DNA of 64,000 nucleotides from CAWIVH01 sp963839475 (GTDB taxonomy: Bacteria; Acidobacteriota; UBA6911). A program made the position numbers and the translations under genes. The DNA lies in NCBI GenBank assembly GCA_963839475.1, contig CAWIVH010000013.1, positions 310,001-374,000 on the forward strand, in the 5' to 3' direction. Below, piece after piece: positions 37,343-47,411 of the stretch (position 1 is the stretch's first letter; the number at the start of each line of letters is the position of its first letter). The notes under the pieces were generated by a model that ran no database searches, was not told the DNA's origin, and saw only the letters and a list, made by a program, of their open reading frames with translations.

Positions 37343-38640
37343 CTACTGTCGGATCTCGATCGTGAGATGGCTCCCGACGACGGAGATCCAGTTGTCGAAA
37401 TCGATTTTCGCCGCGGACCTGCTATGTCGGAAGTAGCACTTCAGCGTTCCCAACTCAGTGCCGGAATGGGTCCTCATGTCAAAAACGAGCGACGCAGGGG
37501 ACTCGACGGTTTTGTCGAAAGCATCCAGGTAATACAAAACATCCGCTGTCATCCTCGTTCGCGAGAAAACGGTCTACCAGATTGGCATCCCCCGGACGCC
37601 ATAAGCAATAGTCCGCGCCTTCCCGCAGCCTGACGGATGTGGTGCTCGACATTTTCTGATCTGACAGGACCTCGGGAGCACCGATCTTGCCCGTCCATGT
37701 TTGAGGACTGAAACGGATCCTGAACTCGTTTTTCCTCACATCGAGCGACCCTTGAGCGGGCATCCGGTATTTGCCAGCCTCCTGACGAGCTTTTCCGTCT
37801 CCCCATCTGTCGAAGGACCTGCGCGCAGGAGCGGGGACAGGTGATGCGGTGGCTGGCGGGATTGTCGGCCGGAGGCCCCGCATCGCCGAACGACAGACTC
37901 ACACTCGTTTGAGCTTCCATGCCGTCCGACAGAATAAAATAGGCGGATGCACCGAAGCCGGGATCCCGGTCCTGATTTCTCAGGGCAGCACTGCGAGCCA
38001 CCGTCGCTGTCCGGCAAATCAGGAACTGGTAGGTCACATCGTTCGATCTTACGGCCTTGCATTCCCAACGATCCGCCACTTCCGGGGCATATCTGTCTTC
38101 GCGAGTTGGGTGCTATGAGGCTATAAATGTTTCCGGAATTCCGTCGACCCGTCAAGGTACAAATAGGGAAGCTCGAAATCGTATGTTTGAGTTTCTCGAG
38201 ATCAAAGACGACACTTACCGGCGCATTGATATTGACGTCTACCTGATCCAGGGGGATTCTGCCCTTCGTTGTAGGCATCGATGCTCGATCCTACGGGAAA
38301 CTGAGTCGTCACCTGTATCGATCCTCGGTCGCCTTTGCAGGACCCCTTGAAGATATACACGGATAGATCTGCTTTCACTTCTTCGAGGCTGTTGCGGCAC
38401 CACTCGCCCAGGCTGCGATCTTCGTTGAAGAAAGCAACCGTTCTCCACTGTCCTTTGCTGGCCACGAGATCGGGGCAACGGATCGGTTTAGCCATTTGAA
38501 ACACGCGCCGAAGATCCTCATCGCGGAATATGCCGAAGATGTTGTGCAGCTGATCGAAGAATTTCGAGCTATAGGCGCTTTCATCCGGCGGCGGCAACTG
38601 ACGCTGGCGCTGCGCAAGATATGTCAGCGGGCAAGAGCAA
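37343..38640 (-). pseudogene. Decayed secreted protein gene with at least four frameshifts
   Basis: Five consecutive minus-strand segments in different frames read as one protein. They are, in order: LTYLAQRQRQLPPPDESAYS ... WRTVAFFNEDRSLGEWCRNS ... VYIFKGSCKGDRG; then LDQVDVNINAPVSVVFDLEK; then RWECKAVRSNDVTYQFLICR ... FGASAYFILSDGMEAQTSVS; then EFRIRFSPQTWTGKIGAPEV ... NLVDRFLANEDDSG; then DVLYYLDAFDKTVESPASLV and a C-terminal WISVVGSHLTIEIRQ stop. Each junction shifts frame the same way, as if one base had been added each time. The N-terminal signal region cannot be defined. I do not recognise the family. Clearly inactive as sequenced. Confidence 0.72.
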
Positions 38641-38808
38641 GGGACAAATCAAGAAGAGAAGACGGTGGGGTTGAGTCGGGGTTCTGGACACGACTAATGC
38701 TTAACACGCTGGGGAACTGTGGTCAAGGCTGCCCGTGATCCCTCGAATTCAACTTCGCAGGAGGATGGGGCTCCATCGTTCCACAACATAACTTTTCGAC
38801 TCAATTCC

Positions 38809-41771
38809 TCATGGAAGGCGTATCGCGGCAAGCCGCGTCTCCTTGGTGGGGCAGAGGCGCTTGAGTTCCTCGAACCAGTTCTGGACGAGGACCATTTCGG
38901 TGACGGGCTCCGGTTTAGTCTCTCCTTTTTGCACCATCAAGAATCGCTGCCCGTCCAATGACACATCGAACGTGCGGATCGGGCTGCCCAAAAAATAGGC
39001 CGCGTTCTCGAACAGCATACGGGGTTTGCCCGAGATGAAGCCCCGATCAGTTCTGATGTCCACTACCCAGAATTGGTCCCGCCAACGGTAGAAAAGCCGT
39101 CTGCCATTTTTTGACCAGGCATTCTCCGTGCGCCTTCCTGAGACACCTGCCACGGCCTCCCGGGCGGGGAAGGGCCTAACGTAGACCTCCCTTCGTCCGA
39201 TTAGTGAGAAGAATAAGCCAGCCAGCGTGCATCTGGGGAGAAATCAGGAAAGGCCTCCCTGAATCGAGAGTACAGAGAGGCGTCACACGGCGGGTTCGCA
39301 AATCCAGCGCATGGATGTCGCTGTTCCCTCCGCTGTCTTCAACATAGGCCAGAGTTGCTCCATCGGGAGATAATGATCTCGGCCATTGAAAATTATCACC
39401 AGTTGTCAGTTGTTCCTCCGGAGAACTTGCATCAATGGGAATACAGAGCATATTGGAGAAAGTAGTAATCCGATGGAAGAGCATGCGAGCACCATCTGGA
39501 GTACAGACCACGTGCGCTATTTTCCATCGACAGTGAACAGACTTGAAGTGGCTCGTACTATGTCATAGATCCAGATGCCGGGCTGCTTTTGCCATCGGGC
39601 GTAGGCTATACGCCTGCGTCCGGGGAGAGTAGAGGGGCCGCATAGGGGGCTCTGGCGGGGGTGATGACTTGGGCAACACCCTTATGATATACGCAGACGA
39701 GCGAGAATTTGCTGTCGGGAACGATGCCGCCGCGTGAGTAGACCAGGCATCCAGCATCAGAAAGGCTGAACTGCGCGGCGCAGGAAAAGTATCCGCTACC
39801 CCAAGTATTCATGGCCTGCATTACATCAGCTACCACTGGAACAGGCTTGCCAGAGCACTCAAGTCTGCTCAGGTAGAACGGCACAGCTATCAGTGTTCCT
39901 GGCGAAGAAAAACCACATGGCCGGAGGCAACATATCGGGCATCCGCAGCATCTTCAAGAAGGACGTGCCACTTTAGAGTCGCAGGTTCCAATACGGCAAC
40001 GCGGGGCTGCATGTCCCAACTATGTCGCATAATGGTAAAGAGAGTCCTTTCCGGCAGGGAGACAATCGGGCAGGCGGTGACTGTATTCCTCCTTTGACTT
40101 ATCGGGGATTGTTAACGTCTCCGGTTTGCCGCTGTCGGCAGAAACCATTGAGAGGCTCTCTCGCAGATTGAAGATGATTTGATTGTCAGCTCCCCAACTG
40201 AAGCTGAAGTGCTCAGGAGCATCGCACAAGGTTACCGGAAACACACCGTCAACAGACACCTTCATCAGCTTGCGTCGGCACAGAATCCGACTCAGCGGTC
40301 ATTTGGAGAGAGGAACGGGCTGTGACCCCTTTCAGTCCCGCTAATGGGCTTTGCCTCCAGTTGGTAGAGCCTCCGCATGTAGAGGTGCGACTTGTACTGT
40401 GGGCTGGGATTTTCCTTGACCGCAGCATAAACGATGAAGAGGTCATCGCTGGACAAGGTCATTGCAGTGAGTGTAGGGGGACCACAGCGAACTACGCTGA
40501 GACAGTGTATAGGCTACAACCTGACAGCGGCACGGAAGACAGGTTGAGATATAGGAGAGGATACAGGCTTGAAGTACTTGAGGAAGACAACGCCGCTGAC
40601 CAGGAGTTGATTACAAGGATGAGGGCGCTTGTAGACGGTAGACGCAGTCGGGAGAAGCGTTGAGCAACGGTGATTACCTCAGCAGGTTCGGAGAGCCCCT
40701 CCAGCATCTCAACACGGGCATCGGCGATATCGTGAAGGCGACGGCCCGGCTCTTTCTGGAGGCACTGCCTCAGCACTGCCCGCACACACACGGGGGTATC
40801 GGCAGGGAGAAACCCCCAGTCCGGTTCAGCTTTCAGAATCGCGGCCAGTGTCTCGGTGACAGTCTCGCCCTCGAAGGCTCGCCTCCCAGTCAGACACTCA
40901 AACAGGACGCAGCCGAAGGCCCAAATGTCGGCGCGTTTGTCAACCAGCTTTCCTTTGCTTGTTCAGGGCTCATGTATGCAGCGGTTCCCAGAATAGTCCC
41001 GGCACGAGTCATGGCTTCGGAGTTGGTGGGTGATTGCGTTACTCCAGCTGCCTGTGATTCTCCTACTAGCGCTTTCGCCAGGCCGAAGTCGAGGATTTTG
41101 ACTTTGCCGTCAGAGGTGATTATCACGTTGCCGGGCTTCAGATCCCGGTGGATTATGCCTTTCTCGTGTGCGGCTTCCAGGCTCTCGGCGATCTGGCGGC
41201 AGATTTCCAGAGCTTCTTCGACAGGGAGCGGCCCCTTGCGCAGCCGCTCAGCCAGAGTCTCACCCTCGACCAACTCCAGTACCAGGACCCGCTTTCCGTC
41301 TGCCTTTTCCAGCCCGTGAATGGCGGCGATGTTGGGATGATTAAGGGAGTCAAGCAGCTTGGCTTCGCGCTCAAATCGCGCCAGTCTTTCGGAATCACCG
41401 ACGAAGATGTCCGGCAGCACCTTTAGCGCGACCTGGCGGCCCAGAACCATGTCTTCGGCCCGATAGACGACGCCCATCCCGCCTTCGCCGATCTTTTGGA
41501 CGATGCTGTAGTGCAGCAGAGTATGGCCGGATAGATCCGGTTGCGGCTTTTGCGCATCATCATCCGCCAATGCCTTCACCACGACTTCCAGGGCCGGCGT
41601 TTTAAGGAACTCTTCGGAATGTCCCTCCTGTTCTAACAGGGACGCCACCTCTTTAAGCAGGGATTCGTCGCCGGCGCAGGCTTCCCTGAGAAACGCCTCC
41701 CGCCGTCCGGGTTCAAGCTCCAGAGCCGCGTGAAAAATCTGCCTGACCTGTTCGCGACGTTTCGGATTCAT
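38809..41771 (-). pseudogene. Ser/Thr protein kinase with C-terminal WD40/TolB propeller, decayed
   Basis: The 5' part (41771-40951) is an intact kinase N-lobe and most of the C-lobe: GEGGMGVVYRAED, VALKVL, HRDLKPGNV, DFGLAKAL and AAYMSPEQAK, preceded by the usual 80-residue Acidobacteriota leader. A missing base near 40950 shifts the frame; the kinase tail (RADIWAFGCVLFECLTGRRA, QKEPGRRLHDI) continues in another phase. The propeller part (40446-38809) is recognisable but broken at several more points (for example GVFPVTLCDAPEHFSFSWGA, SLSPDGATLAYVEDSGGNSD, NGRRLFYRWRDQFWVVDIRT). Start ATG 41771 has GGAGGAAG upstream. It follows the sigma factor as in many Acidobacteriota. Certainly a pseudogene. 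Confidence 0.85.
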
Positions 41772-41835
41772 TTCTTCCTCCGGCTCTCATCTCACGCAGA
41801 AGCCACGCCTTCGCCAGTGCCCAGTCGCGCTGCAC

Positions 41836-42344
41836 CTACCTGAGGGAAATCCCCAGCGCTTCCGCCGTCTCCTCTTCGCTCAGTCCGCCGAAGAAGCGCA
41901 GTTCCACCACCTTGGCTTCCCGCTCATAGGAGGCCGCAAGGGCATTCAAGGCGTCATCGAGCGCAACCACATCGGATCCCAGTTTGGGAGCGGGAATGCG
42001 GGCGTCCTCCAGCTCCACTTCCACGATATTGCCACCCCGTTTCTGATACCCGCGGGACCGTGCGAAATCCACCAGGATCCGGCGCATCAGGTTGGCGGAG
42101 AGGGCGAAGAAATGTGCGCGTTTTGAAAAGAGACCTGCTTCGCATCCACCAGGCGAAGGTACGCCTCGTTCACCAGTGCCGTGGTCTGAAGCGTATGACC
42201 CTTGCGCTCGCGCACCATGTAGATGTGCGCCAGACGGTGCAACTCACTATGAATTAAGGGGATAAGTAAATCCAGGGCCGCCTGATCGCCACCGCGCCAG
42301 GCGTTCAGCAACTGGGTGACTTCCTGGGGCGAGTGTCCGCTCAT
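41836..42344 (-). pseudogene. ECF-type RNA polymerase sigma factor, frameshift plus in-frame stop
   Basis: Acidobacteriota-type ECF sigma factor. The start is ATG 42344 (AAGGA upstream) with MSGHSPQEVTQLLNAWRGGD. Sigma-2 region: LHRLAHIYMVRERKGHTLQT and ALVNEAYLRLVD. A base is missing near 42119 (QNAHISS should read QNRAHFFALSANLMRR), after which the next frame gives MRRILVDFARSRGYQKRGG and the sigma-4 region ELRFFGGLSEEETAEALGIS. A TAG at 41836-41838 then interrupts the helix-turn-helix; the same frame continues VQRDWALAKAWLLREM, as in intact relatives. Two independent lesions show decay together with the kinase gene that follows. Confidence 0.85.
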
Positions 42345-42502
42345 AAAGCGATCCTTGCCGGAAGAGAGGCTGCGATCGGGCGATACATATGATAATCCGT
42401 TTCCGTAATGAGAAATTTCTTTGACGTCGTGGCACGTTTTCCTCCCCATTCCCGCAATAGGGTCCAAATGCGGCAAGACAAGTCCGCTGAGAAAGAGGCC
42501 CC

Positions 42503-43270
42503 ATGGCACGTCGATCAATGGCAGGGATGATGGCAACGGCGATGATTCTGCTGGCGGTTTCAGAGCAGGGCGGCGCCCAACCCTTGGATGAGCCTATGAA
42601 AGCTGCTTTCCCGAGTTACGCCGGCGGAAAGATAACCGGCATCCTCACCGGCCGCCTTTCCGGCGCGCAACTGCAAACCTGGAATTCGATTGAAAAGATC
42701 GTCTTTGCCCGCGACAAATCCGGCCGGTTGCTTCATCCGACGTTACGCGGGCTGTGGCAACAGGCGGAGGAGAGCGGTCACGCGATCCACATCGAAATGT
42801 CGCGGCGAAAGGAAGATCCGCCCCAAATTGCCGGCGTTTTCTTTCTGGAGGAAAGCCATTCCTGCGATGATCGACCCGCGGGAGTAATCCGGCTTTTCCT
42901 ACGGAGCATCGACAACGCCACCACCTGCAGAGGGAGCTGGCGTGACAATCGATTTGTCCCCTTTGAAAAACTTCGCAGCAGGAACCTGCGGTACGCGGAG
43001 GTGCTTGGACATGAGCTTATGCACGCTCTTCTCATCCTGTCGGATCCGAAACATGCCCGCGATTACCGCGAACTGGAGAGGGCGGTGGCGGATCTGGCGC
43101 TTTTCCGGCGGGTTGCCAAGTGGGATTTGGGAGATGAAGCTGCCCGCGCGCGCATGAACAGAATCCGGGAGCTGTCGACGGAGGTGGAGCGGCGCGCAGA
43201 AGCGGCTGAAATCGACATCTGGCGCGAATTGCTGGGCCAATCAGTGTCCATGCTTATTGAAGGTCGTTAA
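42503..43270 (+). CDS. Secreted protein with HExxH metallopeptidase-like motif
   Basis: Protein of 255 residues with a signal peptide (MARRSMAGMMATAMILLAVSEQGGAQ). The middle contains LGHELMHALLILSD: an HExxH zinc-protease signature at residues 170-174. Further on, the protein is helical and charged. No known family is recognised, so metallopeptidase activity is an inference from the motif alone; a third ligand cannot be assigned. GAGG precedes the ATG at 42503. It is divergent from the decayed sigma factor and itself intact. Confidence 0.7.
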   Translation: MARRSMAGMMATAMILLAVSEQGGAQPLDEPMKAAFPSYAGGKITGILTGRLSGAQLQTWNSIEKIVFARDKSGRLLHPTLRGLWQQAEESGHAIHIEMSRRKEDPPQIAGVFFLEESHSCDDRPAGVIRLFLRSIDNATTCRGSWRDNRFVPFEKLRSRNLRYAEVLGHELMHALLILSDPKHARDYRELERAVADLALFRRVAKWDLGDEAARARMNRIRELSTEVERRAEAAEIDIWRELLGQSVSMLIEGR

Positions 43271-43705
43271 TCCTGGTCTTGCAGATAACGACGAGGGAAT
43301 GAGACACGAAGTTCTAGGGAATTTATCCAATTCGGTCTCACTCTGGATGCCGGCCACTCCGACGGATAATGCGCATTTCGTAAACTGACATCTTCGACTA
43401 TGCCGGTGACATCAGGATCGGCAATCATTCCTGTAAACCTGCCGGTAGCAGTGATCGCCGTTGAGCCCCGCTCAGCCTGCCAACTTCAGATCCCCATTCT
43501 ATCGTTAGAAAAAGATCGAGATAAAATCAGGTCCGGCGAAACAGGAAAGTGGGCAGAGCTGGCAGCATCATGGAGCCTCAGGGCGAATTCATACTCTGAA
43601 AGCATCATGGAGCCGCCTGCGGGACGTTTATTATTCCAGCGCATTCAACGCCTGCCGCAGCACATCGATAATGAAACCACGCAACTTCCCGCAAAAATAC
43701 GCCTC
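43271..43705. other. Intergenic region, no gene seen
   Basis: Contains no supported gene. A 13-base direct repeat GCATCATGGAGCC occurs twice near 43567 and 43603. A plus-strand open frame (43400-43738) is not protein-like. Confidence 0.5.
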
Positions 43706-43787
43706 GGCTGTCTTTTAGGTCTGGGACTCAGAAGCTGATCTTCACAGGCTGTCTTTTAGGTCTGGGACTCAGAAGCTGATCTTCACA
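43706..43787. repeat. Perfect 41-bp tandem duplication
   Basis: Two identical adjacent units, 43706-43746 and 43747-43787, each starting GGCTGTCTTTTAGGTCTGGG and ending CTTCACA. The right copy contains the last codons and stop of the propeller gene at 43769; the left copy duplicates this end just downstream of the stop. Looks like a recent slippage or duplication event, or an assembly artefact. Confidence 0.9.
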
Positions 43788-44818
43788 ATCCTGCCCTGCG
43801 TGCCCACGATCCAGCCGGCCTGCGGGCTCGCGAACGCGACAGCCCAGTAGCCGGTGAGCCCGGGCAGGCTGAACCACGTGTCGCCCTCGTCTGGCGACCA
43901 GGCGGCGCCGCCGGGGCCCGTGGCGACCACAGCGGTGTTGAGTCCGCGCACGTAGCTTAGGCCATAGACGGCCCCGGGGAAGGGGGTATGACTCGCAAGT
44001 TGCCAGGTCTTCCCGCCATCGTTCGACCGGGCCACAGTGTTGAGATGCAGATCAGGCTCGGTGAGCTCACCACCGCCGAGGATTCCGTGGAACGGATCGC
44101 GGAAGTCGACACTGAACAAGCCAGAGGTCGGCGTGCCCTGAACGATCGGCGTGTCGTAAGCGTCCCATGTCTCGCCGCCGTCGATGGTAGCGAGTATGCG
44201 CGCCCGCTCGGCGCCGCCGGTGGCGATCCAGGCCCGCTTGCCGCTTTGGGTGGCTGCGCACGTCCCGCTCGCGGCGAACGCCGCTTCGCCGGGCAGCGCC
44301 TCGGGGAGCCAGTCGCCAATGTCTTGCCAAGTTTTGCCGTCCAGCGTCAGGATCACCGGGAATCGGCCGGCCACAGGATCACCCATCGTGATGCCGTGCT
44401 TCTGGTTCCAGAAGGCGAAGCAATCGTAGAAACCGTTGGGATCCCCATTCTGGAACTGCAACGTCCATGTGGCACCGCCATTCTCGGTCTTGTAGATGCG
44501 CGAGTCAGTGCCGACACCGGCCGACATGAGGTAGGCGACCTTTTCGCTCACACCTTCGACGTCACGGAACTGCAGGGTCTCGGCACCCGGGACGACGCCG
44601 GAGTGCCACGTATTGCCGCCGTCCGTTGTAACCGCATAGGTGCCGCCAACACCACTGACCCAGACCACCCGCGGGCTCACCGGGCTCACAGCCTGGAGCC
44701 GATTGGTGGTGCCGCTCTCCTGTGGTGTCAGTGTAGGTGCCTGATCACCGGGAAGTCCGGCGGCCAGAACGATGGCCGACGATATGGCAAATACTATCGA
44801 CAACGCGATCCTTCTCAT
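43769..44818 (-). CDS. Ycf48/BNR-type beta-propeller, secreted
   Basis: Exported protein of 349 residues with a signal peptide (MRRIALSIVFAISSAIVLAAG). It contains repeated BNR/Asp-box strands: VTTDGGNTWHSG, KTENGGATWTLQF, ATIDGGETWDAY, RSNDGGKTWQLA and SPDEGDTWFSL, spaced like a seven-bladed propeller. This is the pattern of Ycf48-like 'photosystem II stability' homologues in non-photosynthetic bacteria and of some sialidase-like oxidoreductase-annotated proteins. A catalytic sialidase arginine triad is not obvious, so binding or assembly is more likely than hydrolysis. GGAGG precedes the ATG. Confidence 0.85.
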   Translation of the reverse strand: MRRIALSIVFAISSAIVLAAGLPGDQAPTLTPQESGTTNRLQAVSPVSPRVVWVSGVGGTYAVTTDGGNTWHSGVVPGAETLQFRDVEGVSEKVAYLMSAGVGTDSRIYKTENGGATWTLQFQNGDPNGFYDCFAFWNQKHGITMGDPVAGRFPVILTLDGKTWQDIGDWLPEALPGEAAFAASGTCAATQSGKRAWIATGGAERARILATIDGGETWDAYDTPIVQGTPTSGLFSVDFRDPFHGILGGGELTEPDLHLNTVARSNDGGKTWQLASHTPFPGAVYGLSYVRGLNTAVVATGPGGAAWSPDEGDTWFSLPGLTGYWAVAFASPQAGWIVGTQGRIVKISF

Positions 44819-45541
44819 ACTCCACCTCCATGGATAGGAAAATCATGCTGCCGTTTTGGACCAGATTCCGACGCAATGGTCTCCGCTCCAATTTCTAATA
44901 AGGCATCAGATTAACTTGCATCGGCTCGGGAGACCTCTTGCATGCATCGTAACACGATTCCGAAGTATAGGATGCAGAATTCCGGCGCACTTTTGGCAGA
45001 GGGTGCGGATGACATTCCGTGTTCAGAGAGAACAAGGATCCAATGATGCAAGCGTCGCAGATGCGATCGACGGAATGTGTGAAGCAGGGCAACGCAGATT
45101 TCAACCACATATAGCCTATGATGATAGGCCCGCCGGATTTCTTGACCTAGACCATGCCATTTCTATGACAATCGCTTCCCCGGTTATATTTGGGGTTATC
45201 AAGCCTCAGCCCTGCGCATCAAATCCCCCCTGACTTTCTCTTCGGCGGCAGCTGGATCGCTCGACCTGCTCGAACCCGGTGAAAATCTGGCAGTCCTATC
45301 GATCTGGACCAACCTCCAGCGAGAGGGTCCGCCTACTGCGCCGTGGCATTATGCGAACGTGCCGATAACGCAATCCAGCATAATCCAGGATTCTGTCAGA
45401 CGGAACCATGCCGGGTCAGCAAAAATGAAGGTTTCAGGAGAGAGTTGCTGAATCCAAAGTCGCGTTTGCAGGAAGGGAGCCGCAGGAGTTGCCCTCAAAG
45501 GGGATGGGGATAATTCCGGGTAAAACCAGCCCCAGATTCGA
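44819..45541. other. Gene-poor region of about 700 bases
   Basis: Open frames here on either strand have no recognisable family pattern, no good ribosome sites and scattered stops. I see no RNA gene. Possibly old decayed sequence. Confidence 0.5.
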
Positions 45542-45570
45542 AAGGGCCACCCCGCAGGATGGCCCTTCCA
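45542..45570 (-). terminator. Terminator-like hairpin after the VNVPF-type secreted protein gene
   Basis: AAGGGCCA (45542-45549) pairs perfectly with TGGCCCTT (45560-45567) around a ten-base loop. On the minus strand the stem ends in TTT, about 130 bases after the stop at 45695. Confidence 0.5.
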
Positions 45571-45694
45571 CCGGGGCGGGTGAAACCGTCCGGCGAGGCA
45601 TCGAATCGCTTCGCCATCAGAGAAAACTGGGCATCAGTCTTGCTCTGACTTGGGAAGGCTGGACCGGCCTGTCGTGTTGCAGGCCATGATCGTC

Positions 45695-46126
45695 TTACTT
45701 GGCGGCTACGAGTGTCGTTACAGGCGCATTTAAACCCTGTGCCCTCATTTCTATTTCGGCCTTTGTGGCCTTGAGGTTGGCGCTGAATTCCAGGCACTCC
45801 ACTTTGGCCAGGAAGAATTTGTTGCCATACCGGTTGAAAGTAATTTGATCAGCGGCGATCCGATTTGGTCCGTCGCCCGGCGAGGTAATGAGCCAGGCCA
45901 CTATCGATCCGTCATTTCTCTGAATCCACACAGAGGAAGCTGTTGCTGCATAGGAAGAGATCGGCCGCATTTCGAAGACATATTCACCCGCAGGCAGCTG
46001 TTCCTTGTCCACGATAAACGGGAAGGGGACATTCACGCGCAACCTGGCGGCGCTGCCTGCGTAGGCGCTGACAGCAAGCAAGAAAAACATGCCTACCCAA
46101 ATACCCAATACCGATAACTTTTTCAT
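45695..46126 (-). CDS. Small secreted beta-rich protein (Acidobacteriota type)
   Basis: Protein of 143 residues with a signal peptide (MKKLSVLGIWVGMFFLLAVSAYAG). The mature part begins RLRVNVPFPFIVDKEQLPAG and continues with a beta-rich body (YVFEMRPISSYAAT). I recall similar small secreted proteins with a 'VNVPF.F..g...LPAGeY' opening as frequent in Acidobacteriota; function unknown. GAGG precedes the ATG at 46126. Confidence 0.72.
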   Translation of the reverse strand: MKKLSVLGIWVGMFFLLAVSAYAGSAARLRVNVPFPFIVDKEQLPAGEYVFEMRPISSYAATASSVWIQRNDGSIVAWLITSPGDGPNRIAADQITFNRYGNKFFLAKVECLEFSANLKATKAEIEMRAQGLNAPVTTLVAAK

Positions 46127-46588
46127 AACTTCCTCCAGTCTCTTGCGGTGTTCCCTCTGCCCGTTATGGGGTTGGGTTCCCGCCTGGTTTCATCTATCAA
46201 GACGAAAAGGCTCGGTGAGGAGTTTGTGAGGATTCACTTAGGATTACCTGGGCCGCGGCACTCGGATCTCCCGGATAAGCGCCGTGGGCTGCTCCAGATT
46301 ACCCGAGGAGATGGGCAAGGTGCATGGTGCGGCAGCAATCGTCCTTCGGCTCATCACTGCCTTCAATTAGCATGAGTCATCCCTATATATGGCATAAGGT
46401 TGCCCGAAAGGCGTAGTCCCACGCATTTCATCTCGGGAGTGAGGGTTTGCCATTCGGTCGGTTTTGCGCAAAAATAGTACGACCGGTTCAGTCCTGAATC
46501 TTCATTCTGAGCCGCAGTGAGGATTCTGAGTGCGGGAAAAAAGGGTACAGGGTTGGCGCACTCGGTCTAGAAGGATGATTTTTATGGA
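46127..46588. other. Intergenic region before the tRNA gene
   Basis: No gene supported. Only short shadow frames are present between the secreted protein gene and the tRNA promoter. Confidence 0.5.
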
Positions 46589-46617
46589 TTGGAATTCCGG
46601 GCTAAATCGAGTATCTT
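46589..46617 (+). promoter_or_regulatory. Predicted promoter of tRNA-Arg
   Basis: TTGGAA (46589-46594) and TATCTT (46612-46617) are 17 bases apart and place the transcription start only a few bases before the tRNA 5' end. Confidence 0.5.
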
Positions 46618-46625
46618 CAGCGTGT

Positions 46626-46703
46626 GCGCCTGTAGCTCAGATGGACTAGAGCGTCGGTCTCCGGAACCGAAGGTCGCAAGTTCGAACCTTGCCAGGCGTA
46701 CCA
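46626..46703 (+). tRNA. tRNA-Arg (anticodon CCG)
   Basis: All four arms can be drawn: acceptor GCGCCTG with CAGGCGT (one G-U pair), D arm GCTC/GAGC, anticodon stem TCGGT/ACCGA with loop CTCCGGA (anticodon CCG), and T arm GCAAG/CTTGC with loop TTCGAAC. Discriminator A and a genome-encoded CCA follow. Reads CGG arginine codons. Serves as a likely integration site for the element whose integrase lies just downstream. Confidence 0.95.
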
Positions 46704-46787
46704 CAACTCCTTATTTTCCCTCTAGTTGCAGTTGCCTTTTTTCCGAAGTCCCTTTGCATAACGCCCCTGGGGGTAGGGTGGGGGTAA

Positions 46788-47411
46788 CTAGGCGGTTTTC
46801 GTTTCATCAATTACATCCGCCTTTAGGGCATTTTCCAGAATATCAACAGCACTTTTTTTGTGGCTCGGAGAAAGATGGGCATACCTCAGAGTCGTAGAAA
46901 AGTCTTTATGCCGAAGGATCTCCTTTACGGTTGGTAGGTCGACATCGTTCATGACCATATGGCTTGCAGCTGTATGGCGAAGAAGGTGGAATGTAACTCC
47001 GGAGAATTTTGCCATCGCCACAGCCTTCTCAAATGGCTTTTTAAAATCGGCAAATGGTTTGTCAGGGTTTTTCCCAGGAAAGACATATGGCGAATCCAAC
47101 CGTCTTGGGATTCTTTTCAGGATATCAATTACAGCCTGATTCAATGCGATGGTGTCATATTCCCCATTTTTTTGTTCGAGGATTTCCAGATATCCCTGTT
47201 TTATCTTGATGTGATCCCACTTTAGATTGAGCAGTTCACCTTTCCGCATCCCCATGTTCAATGCGAGTTCAATGATGTCCTTAATCGTGGTTCCAGGGCA
47301 GGCTCCCTTCTTTGAATCCTCATCTACTTTGGCTGCGGCGTTCAATACAGAGATGCACTGGTCAATGGATAGGAAATCTGTCCGCCGATTATTCTCTTTC
47401 AAATGTTTCAT
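46788..47411 (-). pseudogene. Tyrosine recombinase (phage-type integrase), N-terminally truncated
   Basis: Catalytic domain of 207 residues of a lambda-type integrase. The active-site set is complete: Arg in GMRKGELLNLKW, HLLRHTAASHM (His and Arg), LRHKDFSTTLRYAH (His and nucleophile Tyr). What is missing is the N-terminal arm- and core-binding region; an in-frame TAA lies four codons before the ATG, and the frame opens exactly where the catalytic domain of relatives begins (KENNRRTDFLS). It points toward the tRNA-Arg gene only 85 bases away, the usual place of an island integrase. Probably the remnant of a decayed integrative element. AT content is higher than in its neighbours. Confidence 0.78.

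Noticed and set aside
37145..37633. 162-codon plus-strand frame
   Set aside because: Antisense to the decayed gene at 37343-38640, whose minus-strand segments are clearly protein-like.
36475..41838. Stop-codon recoding to explain in-frame stops
   Set aside because: One stop is TAA and the other TAG, both codons are also used as normal gene ends in the window, and the genes nearby carry frameshifts as well, so decay is simpler.
43400..43738. 112-codon plus-strand frame
   Set aside because: No ribosome site, no family pattern, and it runs into the 41-bp duplication.
44856..45233. 125-codon plus-strand frame
   Set aside because: No recognisable pattern, no ribosome site, and codon use does not resemble that of the neighbours.
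46589..46897. Plus-strand open frame across the tRNA
   Set aside because: It is the translation of the tRNA-Arg gene and its flank, a well-known false gene type.
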